DNA from: RHLJ01 sp965222205
GTDB lineage: Bacteria > Bacteroidota > Rhodothermia > Balneolales > Balneolaceae
Reading direction: 5' to 3'
DNA length: 64,000 nt
Assembly: GCA_965222205.1 (NCBI GenBank)
Contig: OZ244932.1
Span: 1,116,001 to 1,180,000, forward strand
Shown here: positions 27,025 to 36,680 of the stretch, in pieces
How positions within the stretch are numbered: position 1 is the stretch's first letter
Layout: each line of letters begins with the position of its first letter
Notes under the pieces: model-generated
What the model was told of the DNA's origin: nothing
Database searches by the model: none
The model's input: the letters and a program-made list of their open reading frames with translations, nothing else
Translations under genes and position numbers: made by a program

Positions 27025-28818
27025 ATGAATACCGAGCAGAACAGGTTAACATTTATTCTAATCACTTTCTTTTTACTTCAAGCCTGTACTAATGTAACTC
27101 AGCAACAGATGTCTCCGGAAGAATATGCTAATTACGTAGGAGACCTTATTGTTGAAAATACAGATTTCAGATTTGAGCCTGCTTTGCAGGAATTTGAACA
27201 AGATGGGCTTTATTTGATTGATTTTCCTGTGAACAAAACGGGCACATATTACGCGCGATCTGTTGTAGAGATTGAAGGAGTTGCCGAAGTAGATTACACG
27301 GCTCTGCTTGCCGTGAGTCATCAGGCTGGCTCGATTGAAATTGAATTTAATGGTTCTACTATTTATTCAAACTCAACCAAACAGGATGGGCATTTGAAAT
27401 ATATTGATTATGGATTATTTGAGTATCAGGCAAAGATACCAATGAATTTAAGCGATGGAGTATACCCACTCGTTGTCAGATTTACTCCAGAGGTAGCGGG
27501 AGCAGATCGGGTATATTTTAGTTTTATCAGATCCGATAATTCGTTAGGATACGAGCCTGTAAGCCTAAAATCCCCCTCAGATGAAGAAGAACTTCAGCAT
27601 TATGGGTACTGGTGGGTTGGGCCTGCTTCTTCAGAAGTTGATAAACGGGAATTAATGAACACCGATTTGTCGGCATCGGAGCTAATTGCAAAGAAATATG
27701 AGTCAACCAATGGAGAGACAGTGAGGTGGGATATTCCAAAACTCCATTTAGTAAAAAGCTTACCGGGGTGGTTAACCTATCAAAACTGGCATTATTCCGG
27801 TGGGACTTTCCTGGATGCAATGAGGAATGTATCCGATTACTTTGAAGGAACTGATTACAGTTCTTATATCAAGGAACATCAAACCTTTTTGAAGGAGAGT
27901 ATTCAGGAAATAGACCAAATGAGGCAGGATTATGGATTAATTGAAAGTCCTTTTGGTCACTATTTCAGGTTTTCACTACTTGATGATATAGGAATGCAAA
28001 CGGTGCCTTATGTAAACAGTTTAATTGAAGCAGGAGTCGATAACATAGATGAAGACTCTTTTGAATACGATCTCGCTATCCGGGTAACTGATCATATTTT
28101 GAATGATGCATCACGTATGGATGACGATACTTTTGCGCGTTTTACTCCAGATACGATGTCTGTCTGGGCTGATGATTTATTCATGAGCAGTATTGTTCTG
28201 TTGAAAATGTATGAACTGACTGGGGAAGACAGATACTTAGATGAAGTTGTAAACCAGGTTATTCAGTTTGATAATTACCTGTTAGACGAGCCATCTAATT
28301 TATACTGGCATGGATACTTTTCATGGGTTGATGAAAACTCTTCTTCGAAATGGTCCAGAGCAAACGGATGGACAATAATGGCTAAAGTAGAGCTTTTGAA
28401 AATTATGCCTGAAGATCACCCCAGGCGTAGTGAAATAATGGATATTTTTATCCGCCATTGCGAAGGTTTATTAGCAGTTCAATCAGACGATGGAAGATGG
28501 CATCAGGTTTTGGATGATCCGACGACCTATTTAGAAACATCAGGTACAGCGATGTTTGTTAGAGGTTTTGCAGAGGGGGTGAATAAAGGCTGGCTCGAAA
28601 GGGGGAAATATACTGAGGCAATTAATACCGGTTGGGCTTCTTTAACCCGACAAATAGATGAAGAAGGGAATATAATTGGTATTGTCAGGGGAACTCCGAT
28701 ACTCTTTTCAGATGAAGAATATGATAACTGGGGAACCAGAATCAACGATCCCCGTGGATTAGGAGCTTTACTTTATGCAGCTATCGCTGTCGATGAATTT
28801 CAAATTCGGGGCAACTAA
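27025..28818 (+). CDS. GH88/GH105 unsaturated uronyl hydrolase lipoprotein
   Basis: A 597-residue lipoprotein (lipobox LLQAC at about 21). Residues about 25-190 are a beta-sandwich-like extension (VDYTALLAVSHQAGSIEIEFNG). The rest is an (alpha/alpha)6 barrel with SVWADDLFMSS (Asp 383/384), YWHGYFSW (His 429), WSRANGWTIMA and YLETSGTAMF, the order seen in GH105 and GH88 hydrolases such as YteR. These enzymes take the delta-4,5-unsaturated uronyl residue from lyase-made oligosaccharides. The product feeds KduI and KduD, which are encoded in the second operon. It ends 2 bases before an SSS gene. Confidence 0.85.
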   Translation: MNTEQNRLTFILITFFLLQACTNVTQQQMSPEEYANYVGDLIVENTDFRFEPALQEFEQDGLYLIDFPVNKTGTYYARSVVEIEGVAEVDYTALLAVSHQAGSIEIEFNGSTIYSNSTKQDGHLKYIDYGLFEYQAKIPMNLSDGVYPLVVRFTPEVAGADRVYFSFIRSDNSLGYEPVSLKSPSDEEELQHYGYWWVGPASSEVDKRELMNTDLSASELIAKKYESTNGETVRWDIPKLHLVKSLPGWLTYQNWHYSGGTFLDAMRNVSDYFEGTDYSSYIKEHQTFLKESIQEIDQMRQDYGLIESPFGHYFRFSLLDDIGMQTVPYVNSLIEAGVDNIDEDSFEYDLAIRVTDHILNDASRMDDDTFARFTPDTMSVWADDLFMSSIVLLKMYELTGEDRYLDEVVNQVIQFDNYLLDEPSNLYWHGYFSWVDENSSSKWSRANGWTIMAKVELLKIMPEDHPRRSEIMDIFIRHCEGLLAVQSDDGRWHQVLDDPTTYLETSGTAMFVRGFAEGVNKGWLERGKYTEAINTGWASLTRQIDEEGNIIGIVRGTPILFSDEEYDNWGTRINDPRGLGALLYAAIAVDEFQIRGN

Positions 28819-28820
28819 TC

Positions 28821-30530
28821 ATGTCTTTCTTAGGAATCCATTTACTCGATTGGTTTATACTGGGAATTTATATATCAGTGATAACTGCGATAGGCTTGTA
28901 TTCCAATAAGGCAGTTAAATCTACCGGCGACTACTTTATGGGAGGGAGGCGGTTTGGGAAACTACTTATGATTGCACAAGCTTTTGGAGCTGGAACAAGG
29001 GCAGACCAGGCTGTGGCTGTAATCGGTGCATCTTCCCAGATTGGATTAGCTGGTATTTGGTATCAATGGTTGTATTTGTTCTCGACCCCTTTTTATTGGT
29101 TAATTGCCCCGATTTATCGCCGCCTACGATATATAACGATTGGTGATTTCTTTGAGAAAAGATATGGAACAAGCATGGGCGCGGCCTATGCGGTTGTTGG
29201 GCTTTTATGGTTTGCAGCAAATATCGGGGTGGTTCTAAAGGGAACGGGTGTAACGATTGAAGCTATCACAGGAGGTCAGATTTCAACGGAAATGGCCGTG
29301 TTTGGAATGGTTGCTTTCTTTGTTCTTTATGGACTTTTAGGGGGGTTAGTAGCTGCAGCCAGTACACAACTTATACAAGGCTTTTTTATCCTTTTACTTT
29401 CATTCATGCTGATTCCTTTTGCGCTAAATGAGGCAGGCGGAATTACTCAGGTACGAGAGTTTTTGCCAGACGACTGGTTCAGTCTCGTTGCTAACCAGGA
29501 AGTGACTTTGTTTTTTATAATAATGGCAATACTAAATGGTATGGTGGGAGTTGTTGTACAACCTCATCACATGGCTATTAACGGATCAGGGAAAACAGAA
29601 ATTAACTGCCGAAGTGGTTGGACGTATGGAACATTCATAAAGCGTTTTGCAACTTTAGGATGGGCCTTTAGTGGTATTTTTATTGCCGTGGTTTTCCCCT
29701 CACTTATTGAAGCCGATGCTTCAGAAAGAGAACAGGCATTTGGATTGGCAATTTCCAACCTTCTTCCATCCGGCTTTATTGGTTTGATGATAGCAGCGCT
29801 GGTAGCAGCTGTTGTCGCTGCATGTAATAATTTTATGGTTAATGGTTCTGCGCTGTTTACCAGAAATTTTTATAAGAGATTTTTGAACCGAAAAGCTGAT
29901 CAACAGCATTACTTAACTGTTGCCCGTATCAGCTCTTTCTTTGTGGTTGCTATAGGGGTTGGTATAGCTCTTTATATACCGTCTGTTGTTGAAGGTTTGT
30001 TTTTGATTTGGAAGATCATGGCGTTCCTGGGAATTGCTTTCTGGATGGCGGTTTTTTGGAAAAAAGCGAACAGATATGGCGCTTGGTCATCTATGATAAT
30101 TACTGCAGTTCTTGCATTTACTACCGATTTTTATGGCTGGAGCTTCCCTGAACAAGTGGCTCTGTATTTACCAATTGGATTTGCAACAATGATTACGGTT
30201 AGCTTTTTTACTAAATCAGAAGATGAAGAACGACTTAATATTTTTTACTCATTGCTAAACACGCCGGTTGGTTATGAGGATCGTTTAGAAAAAGCCGGAA
30301 TTTCAATTTCAGATGATGAATTACCTGCATCAGGAAGTGAAAAGGTTGAACTCTTAGATAATAAAATTGCGCTGGAAAACGGAGAGGGATTAATCCTTGT
30401 AGATATCCTGAAATTGCGGAATAAGTTTAGTTTCAAAAACTATAAAGTAGATCTGAAAGGATTTGGAATTTCCTGGATAATAGTAGTTGGTTATCTACTA
30501 CTTGCATTTGGAATAAGTCAGCTTATATAG
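28821..30530 (+). CDS. Sodium:solute symporter (SSS family), second
   Basis: A 569-residue inner-membrane protein with about 13-14 helices, opening LLDWFILGIYISVITAIGLYSNK and with STGDYFMGGRRFGKLLMIAQAFGAGT, the classical SSS loop (GGR) and sodium-site helix. A roughly 70-residue cytoplasmic segment (about 470-540) precedes a last helix. It is the final gene of the long run and no small partner follows it; the neighbour is a convergent regulator only 8 bases away. Possible cargo: unsaturated uronate, glucuronate or disaccharide. Confidence 0.88.
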   Translation: MSFLGIHLLDWFILGIYISVITAIGLYSNKAVKSTGDYFMGGRRFGKLLMIAQAFGAGTRADQAVAVIGASSQIGLAGIWYQWLYLFSTPFYWLIAPIYRRLRYITIGDFFEKRYGTSMGAAYAVVGLLWFAANIGVVLKGTGVTIEAITGGQISTEMAVFGMVAFFVLYGLLGGLVAAASTQLIQGFFILLLSFMLIPFALNEAGGITQVREFLPDDWFSLVANQEVTLFFIIMAILNGMVGVVVQPHHMAINGSGKTEINCRSGWTYGTFIKRFATLGWAFSGIFIAVVFPSLIEADASEREQAFGLAISNLLPSGFIGLMIAALVAAVVAACNNFMVNGSALFTRNFYKRFLNRKADQQHYLTVARISSFFVVAIGVGIALYIPSVVEGLFLIWKIMAFLGIAFWMAVFWKKANRYGAWSSMIITAVLAFTTDFYGWSFPEQVALYLPIGFATMITVSFFTKSEDEERLNIFYSLLNTPVGYEDRLEKAGISISDDELPASGSEKVELLDNKIALENGEGLILVDILKLRNKFSFKNYKVDLKGFGISWIIVVGYLLLAFGISQLI

Positions 30531-30538
30531 CAATTGAT

Positions 30539-31675
30539 TTATAAAATCTCTGTACTTCGAACAGGGACATGCTCCTGGAGTTTAGCACCACAAGACTCCC
30601 GGATAACCAGTTTTGGTTTAAGAATAGTACGGTATTCAGGTTTTCTTCCTTCAATAAGATCAATTAATTTATTTATAGCAGAAGCTCCGATTCCTTCAAT
30701 CGGTTGGTGAACGGTTGACAGAGGCACACTGGAGTACTCTGCCTGCTCTATATCATCAAAACCAATAATCGATAAGTCTTCCGGCACACGATATCCTAAT
30801 TCCAAAATACGTCTTATAAAGCCAAGAGCAGATAGGTCATTATAGGTGAAAAAAGCTGTAGGCTTGTCAGGCATTTGATCGAATAAATCTCCCAGTTTAT
30901 ACCCGGCTTCAAATCCCCCGGGATAAGTGTCAGAACCAAGTCGGAGCAAGTAATCGTTTTTAAAAGTAAGGTTTGCTTCTTCTAATCCCTTTTTCAGCCC
31001 CTGAAGTCGTACATCTCCCAATAAGTTATTTGTGGGACTATTTATATAGCCTATTTCAGTGTGCCCAAGGCTTATAAGATGTTTAGCAGCAAGATACCCG
31101 CCATATTCATGATCAGCACCAACATAGTAAATGTCTTCATCCGCAACATATGAAACCATTACATACGGGTAGTTTTCTTTTTGTAGTTGCCTAACCAGCT
31201 CCGGAGCATGAGGCTCTTTATTCAGGCTTGCAAGAATAAGTCCTTTTACTCCAAGCTTTTTGAAGTTCTTGATCTGAGCGTCTTCTTTTTTAATTTGTCT
31301 GGAACTGTTTGATAAAAGAACATTATAGTTTTCTGTATAGGCTGTTTCTTCAATCGTTTGGGTTATGAGAGAGAAGAAGGGATTTTTCAGATCTTTTAGA
31401 ACAAGTCCAATAGAGTCTTGAGTTGTAATGCTTTCCGCCTTTTTCCTATCAGCAACAAAAGTCCCTTTCCCAACTCTGCTGAATAAATATCCCTCATCAA
31501 TTAGACTGGATAGAGCGCTTTTTACAGTTATCAGACTTACATCATACTCTTGAGCTAGTTCTTTATGAGATTTTAATTGCTGCCCCGAAACAAGTTCTTT
31601 ATCACCAATTTTTTTCCTGATGTCCTTTATTATTTGAACATATAAAGGAGTTGAGTCCTGAAAGTCTATAGCCAT
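30539..31675 (-). CDS. GntR/LacI hybrid transcriptional regulator
   Basis: A 378-residue regulator. Residues 8-72 form a GntR winged helix-turn-helix (PLYVQIIKDIRKKIG, SHKELAQEYDVSLITVKSAL, GYLFSRVGKGTFV). The rest is a LacI-type periplasmic-binding-fold sensor (IGLVLKDLKNPFFS, NYPYVMVSYV, KHLISLGHTEIGYINSP, LSIIGFDDIEQAEYSSVPLSTVHQP). This layout is that of AraR-type sugar repressors. It converges on the glycan locus and is its most likely local regulator. Repeated TATACCTAATATACCTAATA-like sequence lies upstream of its own start and may hold an operator. Confidence 0.88.
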   Translation of the reverse strand: MAIDFQDSTPLYVQIIKDIRKKIGDKELVSGQQLKSHKELAQEYDVSLITVKSALSSLIDEGYLFSRVGKGTFVADRKKAESITTQDSIGLVLKDLKNPFFSLITQTIEETAYTENYNVLLSNSSRQIKKEDAQIKNFKKLGVKGLILASLNKEPHAPELVRQLQKENYPYVMVSYVADEDIYYVGADHEYGGYLAAKHLISLGHTEIGYINSPTNNLLGDVRLQGLKKGLEEANLTFKNDYLLRLGSDTYPGGFEAGYKLGDLFDQMPDKPTAFFTYNDLSALGFIRRILELGYRVPEDLSIIGFDDIEQAEYSSVPLSTVHQPIEGIGASAINKLIDLIEGRKPEYRTILKPKLVIRESCGAKLQEHVPVRSTEIL

Positions 31676-31771
31676 CTCGTAGTATAAGTTTTAATCCTAT
31701 ACCTAATATACCTAATAAACCTGCTTTATACTAACGCCAAAGTTTTTAATGGCCATTAAGCTAATAAATTA

Positions 31772-32516
31772 GGGTCTGGTGAAGCAAACGGATCAAAGAG
31801 GGTCTTTTCTGAGTCGTTTTAGCAGTATGTGATATAAGTTATCATTTCGGTGATTAAATCTAAATTCTGTTTCTTTTAAGTGGAGAATAAAAGTGTGTCG
31901 AGGTACTCCATTAAATTGTGTTAAGCGCCGCTTGGCATAACTCCAAAACGATTCTATTCCATTGATGTGAGAAGTTCCCCGGGCCAATTCATCTTCTCCA
32001 TGATGGACCCGGTAGTGCTTGTCGTAGCCTACATCCACCAGTCCGTTGTAGCCTCTCCATCCGTCAGAATGAATCACGCTTTCTGGGGCCACTTTGCCTC
32101 TGATAATCCCTTGCAGGGTCTTTTTTCACGCATCAGGAACAATTTCGGTATATACTTTACCTGCTCGTTTAAAAATTCCAAATACAATCGTTTTCCCCGA
32201 TGCCCCTCGTCCACGCTTGCCGGGAATCCGCCGGGGCCCAAAATACGATTCATCGAGCTCCACCACATCCGTGAGTGGATAGTCTAACTCACACCATACA
32301 AGAATCCTGGTTCGCAGGCGTCCGTACAGATCGGTTACCGAACGCCTGGACAAACCGGTTAAGTGGGCGGTGTCTGTGGCGGTAAAATCCATCGCAAAGT
32401 ACTTCACTAGCTGTCGAAATTTAGCTTCGGATATTTTTGAATATTTATAATACTTGTTATTCATTGCACAGCAATATCTTATAAAGATATATCAACCGCT
32501 ATGCTTCACCAGACCC
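31772..32516 (-). mobile_element. IS1595-type insertion sequence, decayed
   Basis: Ends GGGTCTGGTGAAGC (from 31772) and its reverse complement (to 32516) are inverted repeats of at least 14 bases. The element is flanked by the direct repeat TAAATTA (31765-31771 and 32517-32523), a target-site duplication of 7 or, counting ambiguous bases, near the 8 expected for this family. Total length is 745 bases. The inside is filled by one transposase frame that carries a nonsense codon. It sits between the GntR regulator and the DUF4861 gene and divides the two sugar loci. Confidence 0.85.
31793..32464 (-). pseudogene. IS1595-family transposase with in-frame stop
   Basis: Read on the minus strand the frame runs MNNKYYKYSKISEAKFRQLV ... 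YTEIVPDA, then a TGA (32126-32128), then continues in the same frame KKTLQGIIRGKVAPESVIHS ... LRKDPL to a stop at 31793. No frameshift is needed. The DDE catalytic parts are present: VVELDESYFG (first Asp), IHSDGWRGY (second Asp) and SHINGIESFWSYAK (third, as Asn/Glu of the ISXO2-like domain). A CGA to TGA change would explain the stop. The element is therefore probably inactive unless read-through or a complementing copy exists. Confidence 0.85.
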
Positions 32517-32530
32517 TAAATTATAATGAT

Positions 32531-33763
32531 CTAGTTTAGAGCTATTGAGACATCAATGTTATTGAATAATTGATTCTGTTCTGAAATCAATATTTTCTCA
32601 AACTCTTGTTTTCCATTAACCCTGGAGTTTTCAGGCTCTGCACCCCATGCTGCTAATAAGTAATATTCAAAAACTCCTTCAGAATTAGTCATATGAATTA
32701 AATCTGAGTCTTCATTACTAGCATCATAAATTGGGTTAAATGAATTACTAACTAATAAAGCCTTACCAAGAAGATCATCAAAATAAGAGTGATTACCCCA
32801 ACTGTAAACAAAAAGAGCTTGATCACTTTCCTCTGTATTCACCCCGAGAGGAGTAGGATGTTTTACAAGTCCCGTTGAGAGGTTATTTAAAGGTTTTTCA
32901 GAAGTGCTTTTAATTGAAAGTTTGGTATATCTGTGATGTGCATGTATTTCTAAGTTCATAATTAGATCTACACTTTTCTCAGGTAAATTCCAGCCTGAAT
33001 AGGTAGTTTTGATAATACTCCTGATAGGACCATCAGCGATCACCTCAATATATTTTCCATCAACATTGTCAATTGTTCTTAGACCGTCATTACTCATAAC
33101 AGCAGGAGAGCCCATTCCCAAAGAAGAACCAACTGAGAGTACATCTGCTCCCCAATCTCCGATTTCATGATAGTTCCCGGATACATTTTTGAGAACAAGG
33201 TCATTCGTTGTTTTTCCAAAAATATCAAATCGTGTTCTATCATCTATATAGAATCTATACCCTACTAAATCAGACTCCCATGCAGGACCTTCAAGAAAAA
33301 CCAAACCATTATCTTGTTTTAGGTCAGAAGGAATAGGATAGAAGTCTACTTCTTCGAAATCATCTCCAACCTGCATTGATTCTGGGTCAGGAGTTTCACG
33401 TACTTTTAATACAGCATCAGTTAGTTTTTTAAATTGCGGTTTATTTTCAGCCTTAGATATAACTATCGTCTTTGATTCGTTAGCATCAAAATCTAATTGG
33501 AAAAAAAGTTCATCCGAAACTCCATCTTTATTTAAATCGTCAATCTGATAAGGGATAGATTCGGTAGAACCTTGTAAGTTCATTACGAAATTATTCTTAT
33601 CAACATCAAAAGGAAGTTTTTCTGTATCAATTACAATCCCCTTTTTTGTAAGTAAAAATGCGTTTTTGTTCGACAAAGCGATTTCAGAAAGCATGTTCTC
33701 TTTCGAGCAGCTCATCAAGAGTAGAGGTAAAAGAATTAGTTTTAGAATTAATTGCCTTTTCAT
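32531..33763 (-). CDS. DUF4861 lipoprotein
   Basis: A 410-residue lipoprotein (lipobox LLLMSC at about 14-19). The chain reads VPYQ-like SIPYQIDDLNKDGVSDELFF, then YRFYIDDRTRFDIFGKTTNDLVL, YHEIGDWGADVLSVGSSLGMG, RSIIKTTYSGW and an end with FEYYLLAAWGAE, all typical of DUF4861. This family recurs in Bacteroidota loci for pectin and other uronate-containing glycans; its activity is not established as far as I can state. It lies 139 bases downstream of the TRAP operon in the same direction and has its own palindrome upstream. Confidence 0.75.
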   Translation of the reverse strand: MKRQLILKLILLPLLLMSCSKENMLSEIALSNKNAFLLTKKGIVIDTEKLPFDVDKNNFVMNLQGSTESIPYQIDDLNKDGVSDELFFQLDFDANESKTIVISKAENKPQFKKLTDAVLKVRETPDPESMQVGDDFEEVDFYPIPSDLKQDNGLVFLEGPAWESDLVGYRFYIDDRTRFDIFGKTTNDLVLKNVSGNYHEIGDWGADVLSVGSSLGMGSPAVMSNDGLRTIDNVDGKYIEVIADGPIRSIIKTTYSGWNLPEKSVDLIMNLEIHAHHRYTKLSIKSTSEKPLNNLSTGLVKHPTPLGVNTEESDQALFVYSWGNHSYFDDLLGKALLVSNSFNPIYDASNEDSDLIHMTNSEGVFEYYLLAAWGAEPENSRVNGKQEFEKILISEQNQLFNNIDVSIALN

Positions 33764-33795
33764 AATGTAAAGTAGTTAGTGCTGTATAGTTAAAA

Positions 33796-33807
33796 TTTCG
33801 ATCGAAA
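33796..33807. promoter_or_regulatory. Palindrome upstream of the DUF4861 gene
   Basis: TTTCGATCGAAA is a perfect 12-base palindrome 33 bases before the DUF4861 start. It has a central CG as LacI-family operators do, but differs from the two operator-like sites at 42260 and 42379, so the binding protein is unclear. Confidence 0.35.
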
Positions 33808-33902
33808 GAAGGCTTCCATTACTTCATATTAGGTAAATCTTAGTAAGTGTGGCTGATTCCTAACGCATTGTTTTTCTAATTTATAATAGGTTATGCTAGT
33901 TT

Positions 33903-35198
33903 TTAGAAACCAAAAATTCCAGGTAACCACATGCTTATTTGTGGGAAAAAAGTAATCAGCATTAATGCTACAATCATTGCTACAAATAATGGTAGTAGTG
34001 GTCTTACAACTTTCGAAATTGTGGTTTGTGCTATTCCAACTCCTACAAAAAGAACCGAACCAACAGGCGGTGTACATAAGCCAATACTCAGGTTCAAAAT
34101 CATGATAATTCCAAAATGAATGGGGTCAATTCCCATTTCCATTACAATTGGGAGAAATATTGGCGTAAAGATCAACACAGCAGGAGTCATATCCATAAAT
34201 GTACCAACTCCAAGGAGGATCAGGTTAATCATAAGTAAAATAATGACCGGATTGTCACTTAAAGCAAGCAAAGAAGCAGATACTGTTTGGGGAATTTCTT
34301 CAAAAGACATTACCCAACTCATAGCTATAGAAGTAGCAATAAGTAGCATTACAATGGAAGTAGTAGAGACTGAGTCGAGGAAGATTTTTGGGAGCTCACT
34401 TACCTTCAATTCTTTATAGAAGAAACCTAAAGCCAATGTATAAACAACGGCAATTGCTGATGCTTCAGTAGCTGTGAAAATTCCTGCGATTATGCCTCCA
34501 ATTACAATTATAAGTAAAAAGAGAGCAGGTATAGCATCTATGAAGCTTCTGAATAATTCGGGAAACTTGGTCTTTTCGCCTACTGGGAAGTTTTTCTTTT
34601 TTGCCCAAATTGCAGCTACAACCATAAGCATCAAACCGGTTAAAATCCCAGGTAAATACCCTGCTATGAAGAGCGCTGCGATTGACACACCTCCACTTGC
34701 AAGGGAATAGACTATCAGAATATTCGATGGTGGAATTAATAGGCCGGTGGTTGAAGAAGTTATATTTACTGCAGCCCCGAACTCTTTAGAATATCCTTCT
34801 TTTTCCATTCTGGGTCCAAGTATTGAACCTATTGCGGATGCAGCTGCAACAGAGGATCCTGCTATTGCTCCAAAAAGCATAGCTGCAACTACATTTACAT
34901 GGGCTAACCCACCGGGTAGCGAGCCCATCATATTTTTTGCAAGCCGGATAAGTCTGTGGGCTAAACCACCCTTATTAATTAGCTGCCCGGCTAATACAAA
35001 GAATGGGATCGCCAAGAGTGTAAAACTATCCAATCCTGTAGCCATTCGTTGCGCAAAGGTTGTGAATGCAGGAATAGAATCGATGCTAACTAATAAGGTT
35101 ACAATTCCTGATAAACCAATACTCCATGCGATCGGTACCCCAATACCAAGAAAAATTACAAAGCTTGTTACTAAAATCAGTACTTCTGTTACTTCCAT
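33903..35198 (-). CDS. TRAP transporter large permease (DctM type)
   Basis: A 431-residue inner-membrane protein with about 12 helices. Recognisable segments are VPIAWSIGLSGIVTLL, FFVLAGQLINKGGLAHRL, GLAHVNVVAAMLFGAIAGSS, EYSKEFGAAVN-like YSKEFGAAVNITSSTTGLLI and a last LNLSIGLCTPPVGSVLFVG, all standard for DctM/SiaM. It forms the sodium-driven channel part of a tripartite TRAP importer with the small permease and binding protein encoded directly upstream. The operon context predicts a hexuronate such as glucuronate as cargo. Its gap to the small permease gene is 2 bases. Confidence 0.92.
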   Translation of the reverse strand: MEVTEVLILVTSFVIFLGIGVPIAWSIGLSGIVTLLVSIDSIPAFTTFAQRMATGLDSFTLLAIPFFVLAGQLINKGGLAHRLIRLAKNMMGSLPGGLAHVNVVAAMLFGAIAGSSVAAASAIGSILGPRMEKEGYSKEFGAAVNITSSTTGLLIPPSNILIVYSLASGGVSIAALFIAGYLPGILTGLMLMVVAAIWAKKKNFPVGEKTKFPELFRSFIDAIPALFLLIIVIGGIIAGIFTATEASAIAVVYTLALGFFYKELKVSELPKIFLDSVSTTSIVMLLIATSIAMSWVMSFEEIPQTVSASLLALSDNPVIILLMINLILLGVGTFMDMTPAVLIFTPIFLPIVMEMGIDPIHFGIIMILNLSIGLCTPPVGSVLFVGVGIAQTTISKVVRPLLPLFVAMIVALMLITFFPQISMWLPGIFGF

Positions 35199-35200
35199 AA

Positions 35201-35692
35201 CTAAACTTGGTTTGAGGTTTCCGTTACTTCTTCGCTATTTCGAACTAACGAAATGATGTCTCTGGCTTTATAAGAGATGATGAGCAATCCACTGATTGGA
35301 ACAATAATGTACACATAGGCCAAAGGTATTTGCATTGCAGCGGATGTTTGCCCCAGAGTGTAAGTGATATAAACTAGCCTTAATCCTCCTAATACAAATG
35401 TGCAAAGAACGAAAACCAGGATAAGAGTATGTATTGTAATCTGAAGCCTTGATTTAGACTTTCCTTTAAGCTTTGCAGGGAGTAAATCTATTGCCAAATG
35501 CATACCTTTACCGGAGGCATAAGCACCACCCAATAGGCCAATCCAAATTAAGAGATATCTAGCCAGTTCATCGGTAAATGAACTTGGGGATGAGAGTACG
35601 TATCGGCTAATTACTTGCCAGCACACGCTCAAAAGCATTAAAGCCATCAAGAACGCCAGAAAATATTCCAGGTATTTAGTCAGTTTATTCAT
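35201..35692 (-). CDS. TRAP transporter small permease (DctQ type)
   Basis: A 163-residue membrane protein with four predicted helices, including ISRYVLSSPSSFTDELARYLLIW, the classical DctQ wording (F.W.eElar.l..W), and GMHLAIDLLP. It pairs with the large permease. It overlaps the binding-protein gene by 8 bases, so the two are translated together. Confidence 0.88.
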   Translation of the reverse strand: MNKLTKYLEYFLAFLMALMLLSVCWQVISRYVLSSPSSFTDELARYLLIWIGLLGGAYASGKGMHLAIDLLPAKLKGKSKSRLQITIHTLILVFVLCTFVLGGLRLVYITYTLGQTSAAMQIPLAYVYIIVPISGLLIISYKARDIISLVRNSEEVTETSNQV

Positions 35693-36677
35693 TACCAGCC
35701 TCTCTTATGCGTTGTATTAATTGATAAAAATCAGGTTCAGAAGTTTTGAACTGATCATAAATTGGAGCAGTCATTTCCATGAAGGGTTCTTTATCAGGGT
35801 AAAACACCTCAACGCCAGAAGCTTCAACTTCCGCTAGCGATTCTTTTTCCGATTCAGCCCAAACCTGAAACTGATACCGAGCTGAAGAATCTGCTGCACT
35901 TTGAATCCATTCCTGTTCCTGAGGAGTTAATTTTTGCCATTGAAGGGTGCTTATTAAAAGTAAATCAGGAATCATCAGGTGTTCGTCCAGACTATAGTAC
36001 TTGGCTACTTCATAATGCCTTGACGAAAAGTAGGAGGGGGGATTGTTTTCAGCTCCGTCTACTACACCTTGTTGAAGTGCGGTATACAATTCTCCAAAAG
36101 AAATAGGGGTAGGGGAGCCACTCAGACTTCGAACCATACTCATCGACATCTGGCTTTCCATAACCCTGATCTTAAGTCCGTCCAGATCATCGGGTGTTAG
36201 AATGGGTTTGTCTTTGGTATAAAAGCTTCTTTTTCCTGCGTCATAATAAGTTAATCCTCTTAACCAATATTCTTCACCTGCTAGCATTAACTCTTTCCCG
36301 ATCTCACCTTGCAGTACTGTTCTTACATGTTCATCATCTCTGAATAAATAGGGAAGACTGTAAACCCTGAATTCCGGGACAAAATTTTCGATGGCGGCGG
36401 TAGAAACTTTGGTCATGCCAATACTTCCGATTTGAAGTAGTTCAAGAGCTTCTCGCTCTGTTCCTAATTGTTGGTTTGGGAATACCTTTATTTCAAGCTT
36501 TCCCTCCGAGTATTCTTCAGTCAATTCTGCCATTCTCATAATACCTAAGTGAACGGGATGAGAGGTATTCAGAGAGTGAGCCAATCTGATTGTTTTAGTA
36601 TCTGTAGAACTTGTACAGCTCAGTAAAAAAGTACTGAACAGTATTAATAGGGTAAATTTTGAGAGATAATTTAGCAT
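35685..36677 (-). CDS. TRAP solute-binding protein (DctP type), lipoprotein
   Basis: A 330-residue binding protein with a lipobox (FLLSC at about 17-21), so it is anchored to the outer face of the inner membrane rather than free. Typical DctP parts: IRLAHSLNTSHPVHLGIMRM, IKVFPNQQLGTEREALELLQ, PYLFRDDEHVR, GLKIRVMESQMSMSMVRSLSGSPTPISFGELYTALQQG (the Arg 155-type carboxylate-binding region is IRVM) and VVDGAENNP. The conserved Arg fits an acidic sugar ligand. It follows the aldolase gene by 3 bases. Confidence 0.92.
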   Translation of the reverse strand: MLNYLSKFTLLILFSTFLLSCTSSTDTKTIRLAHSLNTSHPVHLGIMRMAELTEEYSEGKLEIKVFPNQQLGTEREALELLQIGSIGMTKVSTAAIENFVPEFRVYSLPYLFRDDEHVRTVLQGEIGKELMLAGEEYWLRGLTYYDAGKRSFYTKDKPILTPDDLDGLKIRVMESQMSMSMVRSLSGSPTPISFGELYTALQQGVVDGAENNPPSYFSSRHYEVAKYYSLDEHLMIPDLLLISTLQWQKLTPQEQEWIQSAADSSARYQFQVWAESEKESLAEVEASGVEVFYPDKEPFMEMTAPIYDQFKTSEPDFYQLIQRIREAGNE

Positions 36678-36680
36678 TGA

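Noticed and set aside
33931..35256. Plus-strand frames over the TRAP permease
   Set aside because: The DctM and DctQ proteins on the minus strand explain the whole region; the antisense frames show only Ile/Thr-rich mirror composition.
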